Source of the DNA: Nocardioides sp. SLBN-35
Lineage (GTDB): Bacteria; Actinomycetota; Actinomycetes; Propionibacteriales; Nocardioidaceae
Length of the DNA: 64,000 nt
Direction of reading: 5' to 3'
Assembly (NCBI RefSeq): GCF_006715725.1
Contig: NZ_VFNU01000001.1
Location: 1,860,001 to 1,924,000, forward strand
Of the stretch, positions 43,807-53,184 are shown one piece after another. Under the pieces are notes generated by a model. That model saw only the letters and a program-made list of their open reading frames with translations. It did not search any database and was not told where the DNA came from. The position numbers and the translations under genes were made by a program. How positions within the stretch are numbered: position 1 is the first letter of the stretch; each line of letters opens with the position of its first letter.

Positions 43807-43900
43807 GCCCGTGCCGGCGCCCGGGACCATCGTCGGGGCCGTGGCGTGGACTGTCCTCGACCGGCCGCTCCCGCGACCGGCACCGACGAAGGGAGATCCG

Positions 43901-44311
43901 ATGAACCAGACCATGGTCACCGTGCAGGGCTGGATCGGCACGACGCCGATGCTCAGGGAGGTCGCCGGCGTGCCGGTGCTCAACTTCCGGCTGGGCTGCA
44001 CCCCGCGCCACTTCAACCGCACCACCGGCTCGTGGGCCGACAGCGAGACCCAGTGGTACGGCGTCAGCGCCTGGCGCCGTCTCGCCAGCAACGCGGAGCC
44101 GTCGTTGCGCCAGGGCGACCCCGTCGTCGTGCACGGCAGGCTCGACCACCGGACCTACGTCAACAAGGCCGGGATCGAGGTCGTCGCGCTCGAGATCGAC
44201 GCCGTCACCATCGGTCACGACCTCACCCGCGGCACGGCGAGCTTCGTCAAGGTGGCGGCTCCCGGCTCGGCCAGTGACCCCGAGCGCGACGGCGAGGTCG
44301 CCGCTGCGTAG
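43901..44311 (+). CDS. ssb: Single-stranded DNA-binding protein, SSB paralogue
   Basis: The 136-residue OB-fold protein has GGGAG 6 bp before ATG 43901. The fold runs from MVTVQGWIGTTPMLREV through WYGVSAWRRLASNAEPSLRQGDPVVVHGRL to VVALEIDAVTIGHDL. The tail is short and ends DGEVAAA, without the acidic DDxPF tip that recruits repair partners. It is therefore the shorter second SSB type found in actinobacteria and not the replication SSB. ettA starts 10 bp later. Confidence 0.9.
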   Translation: MNQTMVTVQGWIGTTPMLREVAGVPVLNFRLGCTPRHFNRTTGSWADSETQWYGVSAWRRLASNAEPSLRQGDPVVVHGRLDHRTYVNKAGIEVVALEIDAVTIGHDLTRGTASFVKVAAPGSASDPERDGEVAAA

Positions 44312-44320
44312 ATTTGGGGC

Positions 44321-46003
<1,683 letters not shown>

Positions 46004-46061
46004 TCGACCGGTGACCACGGGCGGGGCGGCGGCCGGTCGCCCCTGCTAGGTTGGCCCCGAT

Positions 46062-46112
46062 GGCGATGGGGCTCGCCGACAACCGCAGCACCTGCTGCTG
46101 ACAGTCCCTACC
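46062..46112 (+). promoter_or_regulatory. Fluoride riboswitch (crcB motif)
   Basis: GGCGATGGGGCTCGCC, then AACCGC, a GCAGCACCTGCTGC hairpin, TGACAG and CCCTACC follow the crcB motif consensus in order. The 3' CCTACCT (46107-46113) is complementary to AGGTAGG at 46144-46150, next to the fluC start. That suggests control of translation by ribosome-site masking. Confidence 0.92.
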
Positions 46113-46156
46113 TCTGCGACCGTGCCCTGCCCGGGCCCGACGAAGGTAGGCGACCC

Positions 46157-46648
46157 ATGACGCAGCACCACCCCGAGCCCGTCGATCCCGATGTCGACCT
46201 CGGCTCAGCCGAACAGCGCACCGAGCTCGCCGCCCACCACCTGACCCTGGTGGTGATCGCGCTGGGCGGCATGCTCGGTGCGGCGGCGCGCCACGGGCTC
46301 GAGCTGGCCTGGCCGACCGGTCCGAGCGGCTTCCCGTGGGCGACCTTCGCGACCAATGTCGCCGGCTCCCTGCTGCTGGGCGCGCTGATGGTGGTGGTGC
46401 AGGAGACCCGGTCCGCGCACCCGCTGCTCCGGCCGTTCGTGGGGGTGGGGATCCTCGGCGGTTTCACCACGTTCTCGACCTACTCCGTGCAGGTCCGCGA
46501 CCTGCTGGCCGGCGCCGATCCGCATCCGGGGCTGGCCCTGGCCTATCTGTTCGGCAGCGTCGCCGCCGCCCTCGTGGCGGTGGCCGCCGGGCTGGGGCTC
46601 GCGCGGCTGGCGGTCCGCTCCAGCGGCGGCGAGGAGGTGCGGTCGTGA
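46157..46648 (+). CDS. crcB: Fluoride channel FluC/CrcB, first subunit
   Basis: The 163-residue protein has four membrane helices after a polar, acidic 28-residue start. Family motifs are present: GGMLGAAARHGLE, TFATNVAGSLLLG (Asn in the second helix) and GGFTTFSTYSVQV (the helix-3 break with the fluoride-lining Phe residues). Paired genes form heterodimeric or dual-topology channels that export F-. It lies directly behind the riboswitch and overlaps the next gene in GTGA. Confidence 0.95.
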   Translation: MTQHHPEPVDPDVDLGSAEQRTELAAHHLTLVVIALGGMLGAAARHGLELAWPTGPSGFPWATFATNVAGSLLLGALMVVVQETRSAHPLLRPFVGVGILGGFTTFSTYSVQVRDLLAGADPHPGLALAYLFGSVAAALVAVAAGLGLARLAVRSSGGEEVRS

Positions 46649-47004
46649 CGGCCTGGCTGCTGGTAGCGCTGGGCGCCGCGGCCGGGGCTCCGGCGAGGTA
46701 TCTGCTCGACCGCCTCGTGCAGTCGCGGCACACCGCGCTCACACCGTGGGGGACGCTGACGATCAACCTGTCGGGTTCGTTCCTGCTGGGCGGCCTGTAC
46801 GGCGGCGCGGCCGGTGCCGACCTGCTGCTCCTGCTCGGGACGGGCTTCTGCGGCGCGTTCACGACGTTCAGCACGTTCGCCTTCGAGACGGTGCGCCTGG
46901 CTGAGGACCGCGCGGTCGGCGCCGCGCTCGGCAACCTCGCCGTCACGCTCCTCGGCGGCCTCGGCGCCGCCTTCGTGGGCTTCGCACTGACCGCCTCGTG
47001 GTGA
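46645..47004 (+). CDS. crcB: Fluoride channel FluC/CrcB, second subunit
   Basis: GTG 46645 overlaps the stop of the first fluC gene. The 119-residue protein has four helices with motifs GAAAGAPARYLLDR, GTLTINLSGSFLLGG and GFCGAFTTFSTFAFE. It lacks the long polar start of its partner, so the two differ in length and probably insert in opposite directions to form one channel. A MarR gene converges 24 bp away. Confidence 0.95.
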   Translation: MTAWLLVALGAAAGAPARYLLDRLVQSRHTALTPWGTLTINLSGSFLLGGLYGGAAGADLLLLLGTGFCGAFTTFSTFAFETVRLAEDRAVGAALGNLAVTLLGGLGAAFVGFALTASW

Positions 47005-47028
47005 GCGCCTCGCTGAGGCGGCGCCGGG

Positions 47029-47541
47029 TCAGTGCCGGAGCTCGCGCTCCGGGTGGGCGCAGATCAGCTGGTCGCACACGGCGTTCATGACCCGGCCCAG
47101 CGCCCGGAGGTCGTCGGCGTCGACCAGGTCGACCAGCGAGCGGCGTACGGTCTCGACGTGGTCGGGCGCGGCCGTGCGGAGCACGTCGAGCCCGGCGTCG
47201 GTCAACCGGCAGTCGACACCGCGGCCGTCCTCGGGCGACTCCTCGCGCACGACCAGCCCGGCGGTCTCCATCCGCTTGACCGTGTGGGTCACCCGGCTGC
47301 GGCTGTGGGCGAGGGCGGCAGCGAGCTGGGCCATCCGCAGTGTGCCGCCGGCCTCGGAGAGGCGGACCAGGATCTCGTACTCGACCGCGGACAGACCGTG
47401 CTCGCGGCGCAGGTCCTCGTCGAGGCGGTCCAGGAGCAGGGTGGTGCCGAGCAGGAACGAGCGCCAGGTCCGCTGCTGGTCCTCGTCGAGCCACCGCGGC
47501 TCGTGGCCGGTCGCCAGGCGAGCAGCGGTCCCATCAGTCAC
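47029..47541 (-). CDS. MarR-family transcriptional regulator
   Basis: The 170-residue regulator starts at GTG 47541. The winged helix shows LAAALAHSRSRVTHTVKRMETAGLVVREESPEDGRGVDCRLTDAG and a C-terminal dimer helix follows. It starts 4 bp after the stop of the GNAT gene, so both are one transcript. Its ligand and target are unknown. Confidence 0.91.
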   Translation of the reverse strand: MTDGTAARLATGHEPRWLDEDQQRTWRSFLLGTTLLLDRLDEDLRREHGLSAVEYEILVRLSEAGGTLRMAQLAAALAHSRSRVTHTVKRMETAGLVVREESPEDGRGVDCRLTDAGLDVLRTAAPDHVETVRRSLVDLVDADDLRALGRVMNAVCDQLICAHPERELRH

Positions 47542-47545
47542 CGGG

Positions 47546-48115
47546 TCAGTCTAAGTCCCGGCGCATCAGCACCCGCGGGTGTCCGCTGAGCACCGAGGTC
47601 GTGTCGGCGGCGTGGTGGAAGCCGGCGGCCTCGAAGTTGGCCCGCAGCCCGGCGTACGCCATCGTCAGGTCGACCTTGGCGCCGCCGTTGTCGAGCGGGT
47701 ACGCCTCGATCGCCGGCGCACCCTGCTCGCGCGCGAAGGCGACCGCGCCCTCGATGAGGTGGTGGGAGATGCCCTTGCCCCGGTGTCCGGGCCGGACCCG
47801 GATGCACCACACGGACCACACGGGGAGGTCGTCGACGTGGGGGATCTTGCGGTTGCGGGCGAAGGTCGTGGCCGAGCGGGGTGCGACCGCGGCCCAGCCG
47901 ACGGGGGTGTCGCCGTCGTAGGCGAGCACGCCGAGCGGTCCCTCCTCGAGCAGCTTGGCGACGAACTCGCCGCGCTCCTGCCCGCGCATCGGGTTGTTGA
48001 TCGTCGATGGGATCCGGTAGCTCAGGCACCAGCACACGCTGGCGTCCGCCCGCTTCGGCCCGACCAGCGCCTTCACGTCCTCGAAGACGGTGGCGGGCCG
48101 TACGTCGATGCTCAT
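47546..48115 (-). CDS. GNAT-family N-acetyltransferase
   Basis: The 189-residue protein starts at ATG 48115 with GGTGG upstream; the longer frame would run into the repeat array. The acetyl-CoA motif is VRPGHRGKGISHHLIEGAV (about 112-130). An N-terminal part with Cys-rich CWCLSYRIPS and a C-terminal AYAGLRANFEAAGFHHAADT follow a subgroup often annotated only as GNAT. Together with the MarR gene it resembles a small resistance or detoxification unit. Confidence 0.88.
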   Translation of the reverse strand: MSIDVRPATVFEDVKALVGPKRADASVCWCLSYRIPSTINNPMRGQERGEFVAKLLEEGPLGVLAYDGDTPVGWAAVAPRSATTFARNRKIPHVDDLPVWSVWCIRVRPGHRGKGISHHLIEGAVAFAREQGAPAIEAYPLDNGGAKVDLTMAYAGLRANFEAAGFHHAADTTSVLSGHPRVLMRRDLD

Positions 48116-48144
48116 GCCACCGGACCCTACGACTCCCCACCGAC

Positions 48145-48324
48145 GCCGACCCGGCCCGGAGTGGCTCTGGATTCCCGCCGACCCGTCCCGGAGTGCCTCA
48201 CAAATGGCGCCGACCCGGCAGAAAGTATCCGCAGGGAGGGGCACTTTCTGCCGGGTCGGCGCGGATCCCGCGTCACCTTCTGCCGGGTCGGCGCGGATCC
48301 GGGGCTACTTCGGGCCGGGTCGGC
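48145..48324. repeat. Mirrored array of six 32-bp-spaced units
   Basis: Forward units start at 48145, 48177 and 48209, each with GCCGACCCG. Inverted units end at 48260, 48292 and 48324, each with CGGGTCGGC. The spacing is exactly 32 bp on both sides and the array is symmetric about 48234.5. The central pair forms a 20-bp perfect stem (48207-48226 with 48243-48262). The last unit ends 3 bp from the thiolase stop. Confidence 0.88.
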
Positions 48325-48327
48325 GGA

Positions 48328-49542
48328 TCAGCTGAGGCGCTCCAGGATCATCGCCATGCCCTGGCCGCCACCGACGCACATGGTGATCAGGCCGGTGGAC
48401 TTGTCGTGCCACTGCAGCGAGTTGATCAGCGTGTTCTGCAGGCGGGCGCCGGTCATGCCGAACGGGTGGCCGACCGCGATCGCGCCACCGTTGACGTTGA
48501 GCTTCTCGATCGGGATGCCCAGGTCCTCGGCGGACGGCAGCACCTGCGCGGCGAAGGCCTCGTTGATCTCGGCGAGGTCGATGTCGTCGATGGTCATGCC
48601 GGCATGCTTGAGCGCGTTGCGGGTCGCCTCGACCGGGCCGAGGCCCATGATCTCGGGGGACAGGCCGGAGACGCCGGTCGACACGATCCGGGCGAGCGGG
48701 GTCAGGCCCAGCTCGGCGGCCTTGGTGTCGGACATGATCACGACCGCGGCAGCGCCGTCGTTGAGCGCGCAGCAGTTGCCGGCGGTGACCACGCCGTCGG
48801 GGCGGAAGACCGGCTTCAGCTCGGAGAGCGCCTCGTAGGTGACGCCGGCGCGCGGGCCGTCGTCGGTGCTGACGACGGTGCCGTCGGCGAGGGTCACCGG
48901 GGTGATCTCGCGCTGCCAGAAGCCGTCGGCGATCGCCTTCTCGGCGAGGTTCTGCGAGCGTACGCCGAACTGGTCGAGGTCTTCGCGCTTGAGGCCGCGG
49001 ATGCTCGCGACGTTCTCGGCGGTCTGGCCCATCGCGATGTAGATGTCGGGCAGCAGGCCGTCCTCGCGCGGGTCGTGCCACACCTGGCCGCCCTCGGCGT
49101 ACTTCTCGGTGCGCTGCTGCGCGTCGGCGAACAGCGGGTTCTTGGTGTTGGGGATGTGGTCGGAGGTGCCGAACTGGAAGCGCGACACCGTCTCGACACC
49201 GGCGGAGATGAACACGTCGCCCTCACCGGCCTTGATCGCGTGGAAGGCCATCCGCGAGGTCTGCACCGACGAGGAGCAGTAGCGGGTGATCGTGGCGCCG
49301 GGGATCTCGGTGCCCATCAAGGTGGTGACGATCCGGGCCATGTTGTTGCCGGCCTCGCCACCGGGCAGGCCGACGCCGAGGTAGAAGTCGTCGACGTCCG
49401 TCGGGTCGAGCGCGGGGATCTTGTCGAGCGCCGTCTGCGCGATGAACGCGGTCAGGTCGTCGGGGCGGAAGTCCTTGAGCGAGCCCTTGTTGGCACGCCC
49501 GATCGGGGTGCGGGCGGCGGAAACGATCACGGCCTCGGGCAT
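48328..49542 (-). CDS. Acetyl-CoA C-acyltransferase (thiolase)
   Basis: The 404-residue thiolase starts at ATG 49542 with GAGGAG 6 bp upstream. Catalytic residues are Cys89 in RYCSSSVQ, His359 in GHPFGMTGAR and Cys389 in CVGGGQG. The length and YLGVGLPGGEAGNNMAR recall the 3-ketoacyl-CoA thiolases of fatty-acid and steroid side-chain breakdown. It splits 3-ketoacyl-CoA with CoA. It diverges from a hotdog thioesterase, and a crotonase lies next, so this is a small acyl-CoA group. Confidence 0.94.
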   Translation of the reverse strand: MPEAVIVSAARTPIGRANKGSLKDFRPDDLTAFIAQTALDKIPALDPTDVDDFYLGVGLPGGEAGNNMARIVTTLMGTEIPGATITRYCSSSVQTSRMAFHAIKAGEGDVFISAGVETVSRFQFGTSDHIPNTKNPLFADAQQRTEKYAEGGQVWHDPREDGLLPDIYIAMGQTAENVASIRGLKREDLDQFGVRSQNLAEKAIADGFWQREITPVTLADGTVVSTDDGPRAGVTYEALSELKPVFRPDGVVTAGNCCALNDGAAAVVIMSDTKAAELGLTPLARIVSTGVSGLSPEIMGLGPVEATRNALKHAGMTIDDIDLAEINEAFAAQVLPSAEDLGIPIEKLNVNGGAIAVGHPFGMTGARLQNTLINSLQWHDKSTGLITMCVGGGQGMAMILERLS

Positions 49543-49590
49543 GGAGACTCCTCGGTACAGGTAGGGGTGGAACGCGCACAGCGTAGTGGC

Positions 49591-49612
49591 CCGGAACTGC
49601 AACCTGTTCCGG
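49591..49612. promoter_or_regulatory. Inverted repeat in the thiolase-thioesterase divergent promoter
   Basis: CCGGAAC, eight bases, GTTCCGG lies between the two divergent genes. It may be an operator controlling both. Confidence 0.4.
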
Positions 49613-49682
49613 TCGTGGCGGACGCCACAAGCCCGTCCCTGCATGCGGAGCCCCGCCCCGCGCGGCGGCGCGGTCTGGAAGC

Positions 49683-50594
49683 ATGACGGGGGTGCGGCAC
49701 CGCTACGACTGCCCCCTGCGCTGGGGTGACATCGACCAGCTGAACCACGTCAACAACGTGAAGTACGTCGACTACCTCCAGGAGGCGCGCGGCGCGCTGC
49801 TGCACGCCTGCCGGACGGCCGCGGGCGTCGAGCACCACCACAACGACGCCTATGTCGTACGACGACACGAGGTCACCTTCCGCGCGCCGCTGCGGTTCCG
49901 GTTCCAGTCGGTCTCGATTGAGTCGTGGGTCAGCGAGATCCGCACGGCGAGCTTCACGCTCGACCACGAGATCTTCGAGGAGCAGCCCGACGGCACCCGC
50001 ACCGTCTACCTGCGTGCCCGCACCGTCCTGGCGCCGTTCGTGCTCGCGACGGGTCAGCCGCGGCGCCTCGACGATCAGGAGCGCGCCGCACTGGCGCCGT
50101 ACGCCGAGCTCGGCGACACCCGCTCGCGCCCGGTGCAGGTCGACGTGCCCCGCGAGCGGGCCGCGCACCACCCGGTCCAGGTCCGCTTCTCCGACCTCGA
50201 CATCTACCGCCACGTCAACAACGTGAAGTACTTCGAGTTCTTCCAGGAGGCCCGGATCGCCTCGCTCGGGCGGTTGCGGCAGGGCCTCAAGGAGTTCCCG
50301 CGGATCGCGAGCGTGATCGCGCAGGCCGATGTCGAGTACGTCGCCCCGATCGTGCTGCGGCCGCAGTCCTACGACTGCTGGACGGTCGTGTCCCACATCG
50401 GCACCAAGTCGATGGTGCTCGAGTCCGAGATCACCGACGGCACCGGCGGCTCGGGGGAGGGCGCGGTGCTCGCGCGCTCGAAGGTGGCGCTGGTCTTCTT
50501 CGACACCGAGACCCAGCGCTCGGTGACCCCGGTCGACGGCTTCCGCGAGGCGATGATCGGCGTGCTCGGCGACATGGTCACGACAGCCGGGTGA
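49683..50594 (+). CDS. Double-hotdog acyl-CoA thioesterase
   Basis: The 303-residue protein carries two 4HBT hotdog domains. Each begins with a matching motif: RWGDIDQLNHVNNVKYVDYLQEAR near 14-37 and RFSDLDIYRHVNNVKYFEFFQEAR near 168-191, both with the catalytic Asp and His-Val-Asn. Tandem domains make an internal dimer that hydrolyses acyl-CoA esters. The 3' end overlaps the convergent crotonase gene by 17 bp. Confidence 0.9.
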   Translation: MTGVRHRYDCPLRWGDIDQLNHVNNVKYVDYLQEARGALLHACRTAAGVEHHHNDAYVVRRHEVTFRAPLRFRFQSVSIESWVSEIRTASFTLDHEIFEEQPDGTRTVYLRARTVLAPFVLATGQPRRLDDQERAALAPYAELGDTRSRPVQVDVPRERAAHHPVQVRFSDLDIYRHVNNVKYFEFFQEARIASLGRLRQGLKEFPRIASVIAQADVEYVAPIVLRPQSYDCWTVVSHIGTKSMVLESEITDGTGGSGEGAVLARSKVALVFFDTETQRSVTPVDGFREAMIGVLGDMVTTAG

Positions 50595-51354
50595 AGTCCG
50601 GCTCCCGCCCCTCGGCGAAGGCGGCCAGCGCCTCGAGGTTGGCGGGACCGCCCATCAGCTCGGCGAACGCGGCGTTCTCACGGTCCCGGGCCGCGCGGAT
50701 CGCGTCGCGGTGCGGCTCGGTCATGGTGCGCTTGACGGCGACCAGCGAGGAGATCGGCTTCGCGGCGAGCACCTCGGCGTGCCGGCGCGCGGTCGCCATC
50801 AGCTCGTCGGGTGCGCAGACCTCCTTCACCAGGCCCATGTCGCGCGCCTCGGCCGCGCTGATCCACTCCGAGGACAGCAACGCCCACGCGGCGTGCTGAC
50901 GACCCACCAGCGCCGGGAAGAGGTACGACGAAGCCGCCTCCGGCGCGACGCCGAGCGAGGTGAACGGGCACTTGAGCCGGGCATCGTCGGACATGAAGCC
51001 GAGGTCGGCGAACCCGAGGATGGTCGCGCCGATCCCGAGCCCCAGTCCGTTGACCGCGACCACGAGTGGCTTGGGGAAGTCGACGAGCGCGTCGACCAGG
51101 CCGATGAACCCGTGCTTGCCGCGCGGGAAGTCGGGGTTCGTGGCGAGCTGGTGCATCTCGAGGAGGTCGGTCCCGGCGCTGAACGCGCGCCCGGCCCCGG
51201 TCAGCATCACCACCGCGACCGTGGGGTCCTGCGCCGCGGCGAGGAGCGCCTCCGCCGTGGCGTCGTACAGCTCCTCGTTGAAGGCGTTGAGCGCCTCGGG
51301 GCGGTCGAGGGTGAGGGTGCGGACCCGGCGGTCGTCGGACACGAGCAGCGTCAT
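50578..51354 (-). CDS. Enoyl-CoA hydratase/isomerase family protein
   Basis: The 258-residue crotonase starts at ATG 51354. The oxyanion hole lies in RAFSAGTDLLEM and NGLGLGIGATIL. The first catalytic Glu of hydratases is absent (GIGATI), while PFTSLGVAPEAASSYLFP keeps the Glu used by delta3,delta2-enoyl-CoA isomerases. An isomerase role is therefore more likely than hydratase. A perfect palindrome lies 5 bp upstream of the start. It belongs with the thiolase and thioesterase. Confidence 0.9.
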   Translation of the reverse strand: MTLLVSDDRRVRTLTLDRPEALNAFNEELYDATAEALLAAAQDPTVAVVMLTGAGRAFSAGTDLLEMHQLATNPDFPRGKHGFIGLVDALVDFPKPLVVAVNGLGLGIGATILGFADLGFMSDDARLKCPFTSLGVAPEAASSYLFPALVGRQHAAWALLSSEWISAAEARDMGLVKEVCAPDELMATARRHAEVLAAKPISSLVAVKRTMTEPHRDAIRAARDRENAAFAELMGGPANLEALAAFAEGREPDFTRLS

Positions 51355-51359
51355 GCGCC

Positions 51360-51383
51360 CAGAATAGAATGCGTTCTATTCTG
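51360..51383. promoter_or_regulatory. KstR-like palindromic operator upstream of the crotonase gene
   Basis: CAGAATAGAA-TGCG-TTCTATTCTG is a perfect 10+4+10 repeat. Its core TAGAA-N4-TTCTA resembles the KstR-type TetR operator (TAGAACACGTTCTA). It lies 5 bp upstream of the start codon and 5 bp beyond the sigma gene stop. Confidence 0.6.
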
Positions 51384-51388
51384 CCGGG

Positions 51389-51937
51389 CTACTCCGGGGC
51401 GAGATGGGTGCGCAGCCGCTTGAGCCCGCGGTGCCGGGCGACCCGTACGGCCACCGCCGTCATGCCGAGCGCCGCGGCGGTCGAGCTCACGTCGAGGTCG
51501 AGCACCTCGGTGCAGGCGATGACGTCACGCTCGCGGGGCGGCAGTGCGGCCAGGGCCTGGCGAACCCACTCGTCGGCGAGGATGCCGGTCTCGGGCCCGG
51601 CCACGGTCCGCTCGGCGTCCGCGGCCAGGGTGTCGAAGCCCTTGACCCGGGTCGCCGTACGACGCCCCGCGTTGGCCTTGTGCTTGCGTGCGATGCCGAA
51701 CAGCCAGCCGCCGAAGTCGGACCCGGTGCCGTGGAAGTCGGCGATCTTCTCGGCGGCGACCAGCCAGGTGGCGGCGGCGATGTCGTCGGGTGCCTCGCCG
51801 CCGGGCGAGGAGCGGGCCTCGAGCCAGAGCAGCAGCCGACCGGCGTGGTCGCGATAGAGCTCGCGCCACGCTGCGGCGTCACCGCTCTTCGCGGCAGTGA
51901 CGAGCTCGTCGTCGGCCCGCACCGGACGTGTCCCCAC
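51389..51937 (-). CDS. ECF-type RNA polymerase sigma factor
   Basis: The 182-residue protein starts at GTG 51937. Region 2 lies at about 20-85 (WRELYRDHAGRLLLWLEAR ... DFGGWLFGIARKHKA) and region 4 at about 120-175 (ALAALPPRERDVIACTEVLDLDVSSTAAALGMTAVAVRVARHRGLKRLR). The next gene upstream on the same strand encodes a single-pass membrane protein that could be its anti-sigma partner, though sigma genes usually come first. Confidence 0.9.
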   Translation of the reverse strand: MGTRPVRADDELVTAAKSGDAAAWRELYRDHAGRLLLWLEARSSPGGEAPDDIAAATWLVAAEKIADFHGTGSDFGGWLFGIARKHKANAGRRTATRVKGFDTLAADAERTVAGPETGILADEWVRQALAALPPRERDVIACTEVLDLDVSSTAAALGMTAVAVRVARHRGLKRLRTHLAPE

Positions 51938-51987
51938 CCCTGTTGTTCTGGCGTGGTCCGGACCTTGCCCCGGACCGCGCGTCCCAT

Positions 51988-52016
51988 TGTCCCGCTTGCG
52001 AGCCTGAAGCGGGACA
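51988..52016. terminator. Hairpin between the membrane-protein gene and the sigma gene
   Basis: TGTCCCGCTT and AAGCGGGACA form a perfect 10-bp stem around nine bases. It lies after the stop of the membrane-protein gene and 51 bp before the sigma start; it may be a terminator, an attenuator or a binding site. Confidence 0.5.
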
Positions 52017-52027
52017 TTTCCTCGCGG

Positions 52028-52687
52028 TCAGTGCGTCGGTCGTTGCTGATCGTCCTGCCGGTCACCCTGTTGGTCACCCTGCTGGTCGTCCTGCTGGTCG
52101 TCCTGCTGGTCGTCCTGCCGGTCGCCGTCGCGGCCCTGGCTGCCCTCGCCGGGCGCCCGGTCGTGGCCCTTGGCCTTGCCCTGGGCCTTGTCCTTGTCGT
52201 GGCCCTTGGCCTTGCCCTTGCCGGCGGGCTTGTCCTTCAGGTGACCCTGGCCGGTCGCGTGGTCGGACTGGTCGCCGCGGGCCCGGTTCTCGTCGGCGTC
52301 GCCAGGGTCGACGGCGTGGTCGGACGAGGAAGAGCTGCCCGGCAGCCCCGGGGACAGGGGGCTGCCGGGCGTGGTGGTTACGTCGGAGTGTGGGGTTCCG
52401 ACGTCTCCGGGACTCGGTGTGCCGGACGGTCCGATCTGGGACGGGCTGTCGGCGGGGGAGTGTGGGCCCCCTCCGCCGGTGGGAACGCCCGCTGCCCAGG
52501 TGGCGGCCGCGATGACGGCAACGGAGCCGGTCGCGAGCACCAGTCGGAATCCGGCCGACCGAGTCGATCGGGGGGCAGTCGCCTGCGACGTCGCACTCAG
52601 GTGGGCGAGCATGCCCAGGAACGCCGGGTCGGGCTCGAGCGTCGGTACGTCGACGCGGAGCCGGTCGGTGGCGCGTTCGGGGGTCAT
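52028..52687 (-). CDS. Single-pass membrane protein with low-complexity charged tail
   Basis: The 219-residue protein starts at ATG 52687. A soluble N terminus (1-46), one membrane helix (about 47-68), a Pro/Ser/Gly-rich stretch, a Lys/Gly/Asp-rich stretch (about 150-185) and a tail of repeated QDDQQ/GDQQ units (about 195-217) follow. No zinc anti-sigma motif is visible. The position next to an ECF sigma gene suggests an anti-sigma-like role, which is inference only. The codons of the repeats are nearly identical, so the tail may vary by slippage. Confidence 0.72.
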   Translation of the reverse strand: MTPERATDRLRVDVPTLEPDPAFLGMLAHLSATSQATAPRSTRSAGFRLVLATGSVAVIAAATWAAGVPTGGGGPHSPADSPSQIGPSGTPSPGDVGTPHSDVTTTPGSPLSPGLPGSSSSSDHAVDPGDADENRARGDQSDHATGQGHLKDKPAGKGKAKGHDKDKAQGKAKGHDRAPGEGSQGRDGDRQDDQQDDQQDDQQGDQQGDRQDDQQRPTH

Positions 52688-52779
52688 GGCCTGCTCTGCT
52701 GGTGGGGAAGAGGGGGAGACTGCTCTCACCGGGAACATGTCGCCACCCGAGCCCGGTGTTACATCGGTCCGGAAAAACC

Positions 52780-53184
52780 TCAGCCGGGGGTGTTCACCAT
52801 GAACGTCGCCGCATGCGTGACGTACTCCCAGAACCGCGCGTCCTGCTCCGGGGTGAGGTCCACGCTGTCGAGGCCGGCCCGGAAGTGGCCCAGCCAGCGG
52901 TCCCGCGCCTCGAGGTCCACCGCGAACGGCGCGTGTCGCATCCGCAGCCGCGGGTGACCGCGGTTCTCGGAATAGGTGGTGGGGCCGCCCCAGTACTGCA
53001 CGAGGAAGAGCAGGAAGCGCTCCTCGGCGGGCCCGAGGTCCGCCTCCGGGTACATCGGGCGCAGCACCTCGTCGGCGGCCACGCCCTCGTAGAACGTCGC
53101 GACGATCCGGCGGAAGGTCTCGAACCCGCCGATCTCGTCGTAGAAGCTCGTCTCGTCGCTGCCCGTGCTCACGTCGCCCATCAT
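52780..53184 (-). CDS. Truncated haemoglobin, group II (GlbO-like)
   Basis: The 134-residue globin starts at ATG 53184, overlapping the mscS stop (ATGA); the next ATG at 53181 is also possible. Group II marks are visible: Tyr32 (B10) in ATFYEGV, proximal His84 (F8) in RMRHAPF and Trp97 (G8) in RDRWLGHF. Such globins bind O2 and handle NO or peroxides. Coupling to a mechanosensitive channel gene is noteworthy but unexplained. Confidence 0.93.
   Translation of the reverse strand: MMGDVSTGSDETSFYDEIGGFETFRRIVATFYEGVAADEVLRPMYPEADLGPAEERFLLFLVQYWGGPTTYSENRGHPRLRMRHAPFAVDLEARDRWLGHFRAGLDSVDLTPEQDARFWEYVTHAATFMVNTPG

Noticed and set aside
46005..46039. Terminator of ettA
   Set aside because: A 7-bp stem with a long GC-rich loop is possible, but chance pairing is likely at this base composition.
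48145..48324. CRISPR array
   Set aside because: Units are 32 bp apart but inverted in two halves, repeats are short and variable, spacers are not unique inserts of constant size, and no cas gene is near.
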